Origin: Notospermus geniculatus
Taxonomy: Eukaryota > Nemertea > Pilidiophora > Heteronemertea > Lineidae
Length of the DNA stretch: 64,000 nt
Assembly (NCBI GenBank): GCA_002633025.1
Contig: NMRB01000062.1
Coordinates: 563,633-627,632, forward strand
Reading direction: 5' to 3'
Positions within the stretch are counted from its first letter, which is position 1; each line of letters begins with the position of its first letter. Positions 27,611 through 37,792 of this stretch are shown here, piece after piece. A program made the position numbers and the translations under genes. The notes under the pieces are model-generated. The model was not told the DNA's origin. It made no database searches and saw only the letters and a program-made list of their open reading frames with translations.

Positions 27611-30600
27611 TCAAAAAGAGTTGGCACCCACTCTAAAAACACACACAATCAGGGTTAATATTGCAGCAAAAGAGCTCGGGGCGTGCACCGCTTGTGCTCC
27701 CGATTGCTTCTGCCTCTGCGGTTCAAACGCGGTGTCCGTTTTGATGAAGTAACGCAAGTATCGCGAGTATCGCATGTATCGTTTGCTCTGACGTGGTCTG
27801 TAGGAACGATAGTTGTCAATTAGAAGTGGGTCCAGCTCCGCCGTGCTGCTGAATCTGTGGTCACTTTTCCTCGCTGAAACAAAAGGTTAAATTGGACATA
27901 ATGGCAGCAACCATTCATAGATAAAACAGAGCGAAGTACTTTGTGTTCAGGCGAGTACGTGTATATGCAGGCCTACTGTAAGATTACGCCATGGTCTCGT
28001 ACTCTTGGGGTATACGTTACCTTCATCTACGAAAAAATTGGTGAAGTACTGTCCGACTCTGACGGATTCGAGGTTGAACATTTCCTTGTGATGTGAGCCC
28101 ATGCCATACATGTTTCTCTCTACGTGCCACATGCTGGCATAAAACGGGTAAGTTTTGGCTGAAATTTTGATTAGAATGAAATAAAAATTGCGAAGGCAAA
28201 TTGCGAAAGTAGGCTATCATTTGAGTTTCATCCTCAGAACGCTTTTCCCCTTGTCGACCAAATGGCGAGTTCTTCGTTGCTGAGTTCGCTATACTTCATT
28301 TCCGTTATCGATATCGACCAAAGAAATGGTGAGTTCTTTGTTGCTCAGTTCGCTTCATTTCCTTGACGTTGTCGACCAAAGAAATAATGGCTTTTTCTTT
28401 GCTCAGTTCGCTAGAGTTTACTAATGTACCGTACTGATAGAAGAAATCTATACGGAGGTATTTGTAGAAATCAAACGATAAATTAACTTTAACGACAACG
28501 TTCTTTTTGTACCGAAAACGCAATATAAAGTCTGGTGAATGTGTAGTCTGAAAAATAACGTTGTCGTAAAGTTTATATTGATCGTTTGATTTCTAAACCT
28601 CCCTATTATTAACAAACGTACCCTCCATCGTCGAGATAAACTCATCACCATTTCTATCCATATTGGTAGATGTAACATCGAAGAACTGGTTCAGTTCTGG
28701 GGTAGTATCGAAAAACTGCACAAATATAGTGAAAAGATCTTGAACACAACGGATACGGCAGTACACCTGACGAAATCGGGCGGGCACATCGCAAGCGATC
28801 TGATCGCCACCGGTCTTCTCGCCAGCCATTACAGACGAGGCGATACTGCAGCACACCTGGCGAGATCAGGCGGGCGACATCGCAAGCGATCTGATCGCCA
28901 CCGATCTTCTCGGCAGCCATTACAGACGAGGCGATACTGCAGCACACCTGGCGAGATCAGGCGGGCGACATCGCAAGCGATCTGATCGCCACCGGTCTTC
29001 TCGCCAGCCGCTCAATTTCAAACTCTAAGAATGCTGTCACCATCGTTGCCTCATTAGCCGCGTGGGTTTAGGGGTTATGTCTAGCTAGTTTGTATGTTTC
29101 ATAGGTCGTAGGTTCGAATCCCGTCGTAGGCTCTGAAATTAGGTGGGGTTTTTCTGTCATATACCTGTTGTTAGTACTTGTAACTACCGTATAACAGTCT
29201 GTTGGCGCATAATTCTTAATTTTTGTTTAGCCTGAATGACAAGATGTATTTGTTTCAATGATGAGATGTCTTCATCCGAGGATGACAAGTTGAAAACTTG
29301 TCAACTGACAAGATAGACCCTGTCAATTTAAGCATATGGCTGAGAACGAGTTCCAGCTTGTCAGTACGACAAGAAATTTTTTAGAGTGATTGACATTGGG
29401 CGATCATCGCTGGCGAGAAGATTCCACGCATCGCTGTCCAGTGCACACCTGGCGACAAGAGCCATTTAAGCCTGGCGCACACGAGCGACTAAAATGGGGG
29501 CGACTACCGATGCGACTGCTACATGTACGTCGCATGCGATAATTACCTTTGAGGTCGATCAGTGATGTCATCCGCGATATCACTGATCTTCCAATGAAGC
29601 ATTTGTCGCAAACGAGTCAACAAAAACTCAAAAAACTAAAAATATGTTTAGTCGCTCCTGTGGTCGCAAGGCCGGTCGGCTAGAAAATCGCTCGTGTGCG
29701 CCATGCTTTAGCTCGGTGGCGATCAGATCGCTAGCGATCATCGCCTGGTGTGCGCTGGCTTTAGTTTATCATCCTATTCTTCGGTTCCAATACGCAATAT
29801 GCCAAATTCAACTTCCATTTATTTCATATTTTTATGCCATTCGATTGTTGTTGTTGGTGGGCAATGAACATTATACAGCAAAGGATACGTACCTGTTTGG
29901 GAATACAGTGTATGTGCTGGTTCGCCGTGATGTTTTTCTTCGACATCAACTCCTTCATCGACGGACTCATGGACTTAAAAAGACGGCTAGTCCGAGATGC
30001 TGAAAACAGGATGAGCGAACGTGACTTTACGAAAGTTCACACAATGATGACGCCATGCACAAATTTAGAAGCAACCTCTACTCAGCTTAACTACTTCCAG
30101 TCGTCAATATTTTATTGGCACTGTTGTAAAAATAGATTTTGAAGAGTGCAATGGTCACGTCATGGCGTATCGGCCAATCAAATTCACGGGTTCTACCTTG
30201 ATAAAATGACCTTGCAGGAGTGACCTTGTGCTGTGACCTTGAGATTATCATTGAAAGAAGACCTTGTTTGCCTCACCGTCTGTGAAATTCAACGGTATCA
30301 TGTATTCCATTGCATCGCACCGAGCCAAAGTCCCGTATCTTAAGGAGTTATAAAGTCCGTATGTTCTTATTGCGCACATCATCTCAAAACCGAGACAGGT
30401 CCCCCATAAAGGGAAGTAATTCCCTGCGTCGTTGTACTGAAACGAAAGAGGGGGAGAACTGCAGGAGCTCCCGGTCATCCTGAATAATCAGTGGTTCTAC
30501 GCGCGCGCGCGCGCTCCGTACGTCGCAAGATTGTGGTGACATTCAAATAGCGGCTGATGAACTTTTTTATTCCGCATACCTGAAGAGCAATCTGCCAGAT

Positions 30601-33600
30601 CTTTTTTGCTGCTAATGCATAGCCGGAATCATTGAGGTTTTGTCCGCCCCCTGGGATAAGTACTCTGTAAAATATAAATTAGTGGTGGATAAAATGGTGG
30701 GTATAAAATATTCTGGGATGTGTTAGATGTTATGTCGTTTTATTAGCAATGTGACAGGTTTTCCCAAAATGATCTAGTCAATATCTCTTCTGGGATTTTT
30801 TTTCACGAGACAGTCTGCCTCCATTGGCCAATCAACATTAACGAGCGTTGTGATTGATTCCTTCCGAGTAACGATCTCTTTGATTGGATCCCACGATGGC
30901 CAGTCAGAGATACCCTTGTAGGCCTACCAGGATTCTGTGGAGGGTAAACATGGTAAAGAAGCACAGCTTACCCATTTATCTTACTCAATAATTCTTCGTA
31001 GTAGCTATCCGGCTGGTTCACCCTATAAAGAGACAGTTTGTAACATGTGTTTGCTGAACACCCTACACAGTTGTGGGCCAAAAATCGTCAAAAAAGCACC
31101 AAGCCGATTATTCAAATTGCTTAGCAGGGGAGACGATTTCACGCCAAATGATTAGCTATTGCGTCGATAATCAATAGATTACGTGAATGGAAAAGGAGAA
31201 AATGGATGAGAAAAATTGACCCACTTTTAAAAGTGTGATGATTTTAGTGGTGAGAATGCCTCAAGGCCAGCTCACCAACAACGCGCGCGATGGGTAAATC
31301 GCGTTCAGTGTATCCCTAGCCTTAAAGGCCTGAACCCACTGTCGCGTTTTCCCGCCGCGGTTTCATCACTGCCCGACAAATTCTTTGTTATTTTCTCGGT
31401 CCGCTGCCTTTTAACAAAGCATTTTCTGCCGCTGCGTTTTCCCGCTGCGGGAAAACGCGTCAGTGGGTTCGGGCCTTAAGGGCCGGTTTGACGGGCGTTT
31501 TTATCGCCGCGATAATCGCCACTTTTTTAACGCTCAGTAAAAACGGATCTCTCTCCGTAGATCGATCGACGGTTGATCGAGTTTTACCATGGCCTTTTTC
31601 TCTCGCTGGCGATGTCACCCGCTGTTGGCGTTTTTGGCATTTTGACGGGCGTTTTGGATGCGATCTCGCCAACAGCGTTGAAATCGCCGCGATAAAAACG
31701 CCCGTCAAACCGGCCCAGGCGATATCGCAACGAGATCTAATCGGCACCGATCTTCTCGCCAGCCACCGCAGACCAGGCGATATCGCTGGCGAGAAGATTC
31801 CACGCATCGCTGTTCAGCGCACACCTGGCATCAACAGTCGATTTTGCTCGGTGGAGATTAGATCGCTTGCTGCTCGTATATATGACAAGGTCTTACCTTA
31901 TAGGTATGGCGTGGGCTCCCCCAGCCTGCACCCATTTTATGTACTGGGATAGGATGAATGTATCGCCGTGTGGACTTCTGAAATGGTTGATGTGCTGGGT
32001 CAAAACTCCTGAAAATCAGCGCAAAATTGTAAAAGGAAAAAATGATTTCATGATAGGCAACCTATCACTTGCAAATTTTTATCGATTTTGTAGTTTTATC
32101 GCCATTGGTATCTTTCTATTTATTCATCTCAACTCAACTTGGCCCGACGTCGATGTCAATCGTCATATCCATGATGTTGTTCGTAATGAAACCAACCACC
32201 TGCCAATTATCAGGTACAACTCATCAACTAGATATTAGATTTACTAGATTGGCGTTAAGTCCCTCTGTATAGACTTTTCAAAGGGGATTAGGAGAATGCA
32301 GGTAGAGGTCTCATTTTCGCAAAGCCCCCGAAACGCCAACGTGAACGCCAAACCCACTGTTCGATGCCACGAAGGGCGCACCAAACAGAAGGATAGACGT
32401 TTGCATTGGCGTTTCGGGGGATTTGCGGAAATTCTAGTTTTCGCAAAGCCCCCGAAACGCCGACGCGAACGTCTATCCTATTGTTCGCTGTTCGAACAAT
32501 GGGATTGGCGTTCGCTTTGGCGTTTCGGGGGCTTTGCGAAAACTCCCTAATGTTTGCCTTATGCCCGCGATACACGATCAAATTTTTCATCCAACTTCAT
32601 TGAGCATATTCAGCAAATTGGATGAAAAATTTGATCGTGTACAGCGGGCATCATACGTACTTAAAGAATCAAGCCCTAATTTTCAGCACACACTGAAAAA
32701 TCTGCGGGCAGAATAGATCAAATAGATCACAGTACACTGCGAACGTAAAATGTAAGCAGCTTCTGAATTGAATACAGTGTGTTTTTTTTTATTTTAAAAT
32801 CTTTTAAAATTAACACTGACTGAAAAAGAAGTAAGTAACGTTACGTGTACATGACAAATACACTGTAATATGTCCTCGCTAAATCAGTGTATTCTGTAGG
32901 TCTGTAGGTCTGTATCGCTATGGTCCATATTGTGTCAGGCCTATACATATCGCTGCCTTGCTGGCGAACCGGTGAATATGGGTATTTTTTCGAAATCGAG
33001 GTTATGGTATCAATTTATTTTGCTGCGTCAGGAGAATCAGCTGATCAATTTACATTTTAAAAGTTCCAATTAGGTTAGCGCTAATTAACAAAATACTAAT
33101 TTGCAAACTGGCGAATATGACTGAGGAAAGCAAAGAATGATATTCGCCAGATATTCGCCACCCCCTAAAAATAAATTACTACTATAAGCATTATTTTACT
33201 TTCTGACGAACCGGCGAATATCCGGTTGTTACCATGGTACTAGTAATCGACGGATATTCGCCGGCCGGGTTCGCCAGAAAGTAAAATAATGGTTATAGTA
33301 GCAATTTATTTTTTAGGGGGTGGCGAATATCATTTTTGCTTTTCTCAGTCACTGGCGAATATGTCATCCTCATTTGTTGATCAAAATTTCGGGTTTTATT
33401 CAATATTAGCACTCTTCGGGAATTCCAGAGCGCTAAATCTACACTTGAACACATTTTGGTGAACATATTCCAGTGAATATTTGGTTTACGGCCTTGGCGA
33501 AAAATGTCAAAATTTCAGGTTCGTTTTTCTCGGTTTCTACCACAATGCATATTCGCCAGTTCGCCAGCAATTAAGGCAGCGATATGTTGCAGGGACATTG

Positions 33601-35077
33601 ATGTCTCTTCGGCTATCCAGTCGCCTAGCTATCCAGGTTTAACCCTTTCACAGCAGAACAGAACCAAAAGGCCCTACATGACGTACACGGTAGGCCTACA
33701 CCTGACAGTACATGTAATTATACAGTTTTCGCAAAGCCCCCGGAACGCCAACGCGAACGTCTATCGTTTTGTCGGTGCTCTGTCTTCGTGGCATCGAAAT
33801 CTTCCCAATTATAGGGAGTTTCCTCAAACGCCAACGCGAACGCCAAACCCATTGTTCGATGCCACGAATAGAGCACCGAACAAAAGGATAGTTGTTCGCG
33901 TTCGCGTTTCGGGGCTTTGCGAAAACTCCCTCTGTACAGGGTTTTGCAAAGCCTCCGAAACACCAACGCGAACGTCTGTCCTTTTGTTCGGTGTTCTCTT
34001 CATGGCATCGAACAATGGGTTCGGCGTTCATGTCGGCGTTTCGGGGGCTTTGTGAATAGGGAGTATTCGCAAGGCCCTCGAAACGCCAACGCGAACGTGA
34101 AACCCATTGTTCGATGCCACGAAGAGAGCACTGAACAAAAGGACAGACGTTCGCGTTGGCGTTTCGGGGGCTTTGCGAAAACTCTGTAAAACTCCCTATT
34201 ATTCTTACGCGAAGAAGACTACTTGACGTTTTGATACAAGTAAAAGTAACGTTACAGGTAAAGGAGTTTACAGAATCATCTTGCCAAGAAATAACTTGAT
34301 GCCAGGTTTAGTGCGAAGGATATACTTTGAAAATGCCTTTGTCTTTGACAATGTACTTTGGTACGTAGGCCTATTCAAATTCGCTTGTACGGTCAATGGC
34401 ATAATAGAGAGTTTTCGCAAAGCCCCCGAAACGTCGACGCGAACGTCTATCATGATACATGTATTGTTCGCTGCTCTCTTCGTGGCATCGAACAAATAGG
34501 GATGGGCGTTCGTGTTGGCGTTTCGGTGGATTTCGAAAACTCTCTATTGTCATTCTCATCTCAGAATCTCATGCTTCTAATCTTCTTTGTCAAAGGCCAC
34601 CAATCACTAAAGGGCTCCGCACACTGGCGACTAAAATGGGGGCGACTACCGATGCGACTACTACGTCGCCTGCCGTAATTACCTTTGCGGTCGATCAGTG
34701 ATGTCATCCACGACATCACTGATCTTCCAAAGAAGCATTTGTCGCAAACGAGTCAACAAAAACTAAAAAAACTGAAAAATGTTCAGTCGCTTCTGTGGTC
34801 GCAAGGCCGGTCGCCTACAAAATCGCTCGAAAAAAATCGCTAGTGTGCGGTGCCCTTTAGGGAGGTCTCCAACTTGACTGACATGTCAGTTTCTAGTTGT
34901 ATCTACTCCTAAAAGCTGAAAATCGAGGCGGGGTAACGAACCTATGACGGGCAAGCGATCCCAGGCAGCGGAGTTGTCCGAACTCGCCGACGCCTCTCCA
35001 TCCGTCGAAGCTCCTTCCGTTTCTGGGCCCGAAGCAAGGACCAAAAGCAAGAAAACAAGATATATCACGGTTGTCAT
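27611..35077 (-). CDS. GGH: Gamma-glutamyl hydrolase, copy A (381 aa)
   Basis: Nine minus-strand exons: 35077-34942, 32008-31897, 31022-30972, 30664-30580, 30436-30277, 29999-29893, 28715-28622, 28158-28021 and 27873-27611. Every junction is GT-AG and in phase. GGH removes gamma-linked glutamates from folate polyglutamates in lysosomes or after secretion. Exon 1 gives a signal peptide (MTTVIYLVFLLLVLASG). Exon 2 starts the class-I glutamine-amidotransferase-like fold (VIGVLTQH). Exon 4 has VLIPGGG, exon 5 has the nucleophile motif WGTCLGFE, and exon 8 has the catalytic His in MWHVER with Glu two residues on. The C-terminus extends ~50 residues past the usual end, includes a repeated RYMRYSRYLRY stretch, and closes with the hydrophobic FAAILTLIVCVF. 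It is the downstream member of a tandem pair and is longer than the ~318-aa human enzyme. Confidence 0.93.
28452..28603. mobile_element. MITE (AGAAATCAAACGATAA family) in GGH-A intron 7
   Basis: Ends GTAGAAATCAAACGATAAAT and ATTGATCGTTTGATTTCTAA are inverted, with core AACGACAACGTTCTTTTTGT as in 4403-4519. Copy B intron 7 lacks it, so it inserted after the duplication or was lost from B. Confidence 0.85.
28750..29015. mobile_element. Tandem MITE family 2 fragments in GGH-A intron 6
   Basis: The block GCAAGCGATCTGATCGCCAC followed by CTTCTCG-C-AGCCATTACAG is repeated with a ~90-bp period, three times between 28785 and 29010. The corresponding copy B segment (40266-40350) has a single shorter version. 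Confidence 0.8.
29055..29150 (+). repeat. tRNA-derived (SINE-like) sequence
   Basis: A pol III A-box-like TTAGGGGTTATG (29067) and a perfect B-box GGTTCGAATCC (29111) are 44 bases apart, the spacing of a tRNA. Flanking arms do not pair well enough for a functional tRNA, so this is called a SINE head rather than a tRNA gene. Confidence 0.55.
29467..29710. mobile_element. MITE family 4 nested inside a family 2 element
   Basis: Element with CTGGCGCACACGAGCGACTA at the left and CGCTCGTGTGCGCCATGCTT at the right. Interior GGTCGATCAGTGATGTCATC is shared with 34608-34860. It splits a family 2 copy (29395-29466 and 29711-29765) that is uninterrupted in copy B at 40360-40495. Confidence 0.88.
31481..31716. 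mobile_element. MITE family 5 (GGGCCGGTTTGACGGGCG), short copy
   Basis: Perfect ~36-bp inverted ends (GGGCCGGTTTGACGGGCGTT ... AACGCCCGTCAAACCGGCCC) enclose ~160 bp. The orthologous site in copy B (41930-42377) carries a longer ~447-bp form, so one copy has an internal deletion. Confidence 0.92.
31716..31873. mobile_element. MITE family 2 copy abutting family 5 in GGH-A
   Basis: Palindromic core CAGGCGATATCGCTGGCGAG with flanking ATCTTCTCGCCAGCC and GGTGGAGATTAGATCGCTTG. It begins right at the end of the family 5 element; copy B has no element here. Confidence 0.8.
32312..32549. mobile_element. Two head-to-tail MITE family 1 copies
   Basis: Two adjacent palindromes (32312-32435 and 32436-32549), each bounded by TTTTCGCAAAGCCCCCGAAA and its complement. 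Both are missing from the equivalent part of copy B. Confidence 0.85.
32561..32649. mobile_element. 89-bp hairpin element
   Basis: TGCCCGCGATACACGATCAA at the left pairs with TTGATCGTGTACAGCGGGCA at the right; the arms extend through AATTTTTCATCCAA. Present only in copy A. Confidence 0.8.
32946..33586. mobile_element. 641-bp foldback element with nested arms (copy A only)
   Basis: Outer ends CATATCGCTGCCTTGCTGGC and GCCAGCAATTAAGGCAGCGA are inverted. Nested inside are a second inverted pair (GGTGGCGAATATCAT / ATGATATTCGCC) and a central one around TTGTTACCATGGTACTAG. Copy B goes straight across (GTGTCAGGCCATGTTGCAGG), an empty site. Confidence 0.85.
33721..34200. mobile_element. Cluster of four MITE family 1 copies (GGH-A intron 1)
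   Basis: Four adjacent or nested palindromes with the TTTTCGCAAAGCCCC / GGGGCTTTGCGAAAA ends. The first is interrupted by the second, whose left arm lacks part of the usual terminus. The same cluster is at 43074-43556 in copy B, so it predates the duplication. Confidence 0.88.
34405..34547. mobile_element. MITE family 1 copy shared by both GGH genes
   Basis: Ends AGAGAGTTTTCGCAAAGCCC and GATTTCGAAAACTCTCTATT; the centre carries ATGATACATGTATTGTTCGC. The orthologous copy in GGH-B is 43764-43905. Confidence 0.88.
34608..34860. mobile_element. MITE family 4 copy with an empty site in GGH-B
   Basis: Terminal inverted repeat CTAAAGGGCTCCGCACACT / AGTGTGCGGTGCCCTTTAG. Copy B reads CAATCACTAAGAGGTCTCC across the same place, without the element. 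Confidence 0.9.
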
Positions 35078-36007
35078 TTCAGATAGCGTTCCTTGTTTGA
35101 GATTGGCAGAGGCCTAACGAAAAGTATGTTGAGTACCTTGCCTCCGATGAACTGTTTGGCAACAATTAGCTCTCGGATTCAATTAGTACCCGCATTTGCC
35201 GCTGTCACAAGTTACGTATGACAAGAGCATGACAGGAGTAAATTGGGTCAATGAAAGCGGTCAATGTTTCAGAACAGTTTGTGATGACGGAATTGTTAAA
35301 GATAATGTATCATGACTTCACCATTGTTTACATTGTTTGCATTTATATGATATTTTGGACTTTTGAGACATACCAATTCATCAAATTGAATACTTTCGGT
35401 ACAAAAAAGAATTTCTAGAGGGGCATGCCACCAACAAATTACTCCCAAGACAAAGAAAGACTAGAGGTAAACAAACTGTACATATAAAACAACGATTTTC
35501 GTGGCCCGCGAAAATATCCGTGATACATTTATCTTTAAAGGCAAAGCCTCCTGGTTCTCTCCCGCGGGTCTCGGTGCCGAGTAGAAGATGACACGAGAAG
35601 AGTCATGTTGAAATTCTTCGTCGTAGTCCAACAATCTTCCGTATCCCATCATTTAATTCAAACGACGCAGTAGATCCAAGCTGCGCAGAGATCGGTGAAA
35701 TGAAAGACGCGGGGATCGTAATCCTGGGGGAGCCACCATCGCAAGAATAAGGTTGGTGAACGGGTAGCAGGCGAGAGGAGGGCGCCGATATCGCAAGCGA
35801 TCAGGGGTAGCCGCATAAAAACTTCGCTAGTGCTTCGACAGCCTATCGGTGTTAAAATGCATGGGAAAATGTACAGCACTATCGGCAGATGGACTCCGCT
35901 AGTGCTAACGGAGTTTCTATGCGGCCACCCCTGATCATCATCGAGCAAAATCGGCTGTTGACGCCAGTGTGTGCGCTGGACGAGAGCGAAGAGGACATCA
36001 CTCCACT

Positions 36008-36180
36008 ATACCAGGGCCGGATATCAGGGGGCGTGGGGGGGCGTACGCCCCCTATTTTTGGCAGAGTAATGATTTTTTTGCAAGAAAAATTTAATCACAA
36101 AAAATGCAAGTATTTTGCTCTCAAATGCCAGGAAAATGCATCTAAAAGGACTTAAATTAGTGTCAAATTTTTCTGGGGAG
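36008..36180. mobile_element. CAGGGCCGGAT-type element at the end of copy A
   Basis: Starts CCAGGGCCGGATATCAGGGG and continues through GCCCCCTATTTTTGGCAG. The copy B counterpart starts near 45026. The right end is not clear because the duplication junction falls here. Confidence 0.55.
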
Positions 36181-36232
36181 GGTCAAACACAGCTTACAGA
36201 AATACCATTAGCGAAATGAAATTTACACTTAC

Positions 36233-36341
36233 CACGAACGCAGATGTAAGCTGCCTGCTTCGGATTCTGACTCGGTACGCACACTTGCCGTGCATTGCAT
36301 TTTGGATTGCATTGCGATGTCGACAGTCCGACGTATGCAAC
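36233..36341 (-). pseudogene. Orphan WAP-gene exon 2 stranded at the duplication junction
   Basis: A 109-bp exon copy with intact acceptor (CTCTTTCAG) and donor (GTAAGTG), encoding VAYVGLSTSQCNPKCNARQV and onward. It matches WAP exon 2 at 20723-20831 apart from a few substitutions. No exon 1, WAP exon or Arg-rich exon accompanies it, so it is a remnant. It lies ~1.2 kb upstream of GGH-A in the same orientation, and splicing into that transcript cannot be excluded. Confidence 0.78.
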
Positions 36342-36621
36342 CTGAAAGAGGCAAACCTTTCTTGAAACAGTCACGATTTAGCCTCCCGAACGCCGGTGCT
36401 CAAATACAGAAAAGATATGTTTATCAGTGCCTTCCCCATTGTCGGGTCGCGGATTATTACGTCGATCTTTTTGTTGGGAGGGGGTATTGGCAACGAGGGC
36501 AATGAAAACTATTACACCAGTTTCTCGTTTCTTCGATTTACCTAAAGCCAGGAATCAACCATTGATTTTCAAGCTGATTTTTCGTTGCGACTCGCTTTGC
36601 AACTGGGTTGCGTTGCAACTG

Positions 36622-36905
36622 GCAGGGCCGGATCCAGGTTTCAGAAATACGGGGGGCACAACCCTGAGGGCGATGCCGTCAGTTGGCGCATACCAGAGGT
36701 GTGGACACGTGAAGGGGGTCCGGGGGGCCTCCCCCGGGAAAATTTGAAAAATCAAAGCTCTGAGATGCGATTTCTCACCATCCTGGCCATGAAATACTAG
36801 AAAATACTAGACGATTCTTCAATAAAATGCAGTAAAAAATCATTGTCCCTCAAAAAATATGGGGGGCACGTGCCCCATGTGCCCCCCTCTAAATCCGGGC
36901 CTGAC
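36622..36905. mobile_element. CAGGGCCGGATCC...GGGCCTG non-autonomous element
   Basis: Bounded by CAGGGCCGGATCCAGG and TAAATCCGGGCCTG, with G-rich GGGGGGCAC and CCCCCGGGAAAATTTGAAAA blocks. The same internal motif (TCTGAGATGCGATTT) is found in the element at 54327-54633. Insertion is within copy B only. Confidence 0.75.
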
Positions 36906-37364
36906 TGGGCACTCGATCGTGGTAGTGGACTCGCTAGACGTGATTTCCACCGATGGCGAAGATGTGGTCAATTTTAGTCAGCAATCGGTCGGCGACCGGT
37001 ATCAGTTCCTTGCGATCGTATTCAATCGCGGGTAGCAGGTTGCAAAGCAAGTCGCAACGCAGAAAATCAGCAGTGGATTCCTAGCTTAGTATGTAATATG
37101 AAAGAGTCCAGTTTTAGAGTCATGACTAATCGTGACGATTGACTGGAACCATAAGGCTTCCTGTACATAGAAGTGTACGGTATTCGGTATTTGGTGCACG
37201 TTTCGTAATGACAGAACTACCGAATACGATGTTCACATGCTCTTTTATCAATATCATTTAGTCCAACCAAAACGTGCTTTAGTATTATGTCTTCTCCTCG
37301 CCTTTTTGGTGTTTCCCAAGTCATTCACGGGTTTTCAGGCCTCGAAGTGTAAGGCCTGCCTCCT

Positions 37365-37575
37365 CTGATACAATCGCCAGTGATCTGATCGCCACCGATC
37401 TTCTCGCAAGCCAACCGACACCGCAGACGAGGGCGACATCGGCTTATTTGTTTGATATTACTGGTGAGAAGATTCCACGCATTGCTGTCCAACGCACACC
37501 TGGCGTCAACAGCCGATTTTGCTCGGTGGCGATCACATCGCTTGCGATATCGCCTGGTGTGCTGCTGGCTTTAGC
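37365..37575. mobile_element. MITE family 2 copy (copy B equivalent of 26760-26992)
   Basis: Carries GCCAGTGATCTGATCGCCAC and its inverted partner GGTGGCGATCACATCGCTTG, ending GCCTGGTGTGCTGCTGGCTT. Unlike copy A it contains no N. Confidence 0.85.
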
Positions 37576-37792
37576 TGATCGGATTCGTCATAATGGGGAA
37601 TGGGGGGGATAATTGAAGAAATTCAAACGCCGAATATAGTTGTTATATTGGTAAATACATGTTGGGTCATTACAATCAATGGTGAGTACATTGAAATAGT
37701 AAAGTACGGCGTGCAGAATCTACAGACCTTACAATAATGCATGTATACATTCAACATCCCAAGGCCCGAGCAACGGTTTTCACACTGATGTT

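Larger units (their letters stand above)
20679..36184. repeat. Segmental duplication, copy A (GGH-A unit)
   Basis: This interval and 36185-45190 share collinear blocks, including WAP exon 2, all nine GGH exons, intronic MITEs and the upstream flank. Copy A begins inside WAP intron 2 at CAAACACAGCTTACAGAAA and ends in CAAATTTTTCTGGGGAGGGTC. Copy B lacks the equivalent of ~21250-26640 (WAP exon 1 and the small peptide gene). Exons differ by a few percent and introns by several element insertions. Confidence 0.88.

Noticed and set aside
29059-29132. Functional tRNA gene
   Set aside because: A- and B-boxes are present, but the T-stem and acceptor stem do not pair, so a SINE head is more likely.
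30501-30520. GCGCGCGC tract as a regulatory Z-DNA element
   Set aside because: Short dinucleotide repeat in an intron, with a shorter version in copy B; no evidence of function.
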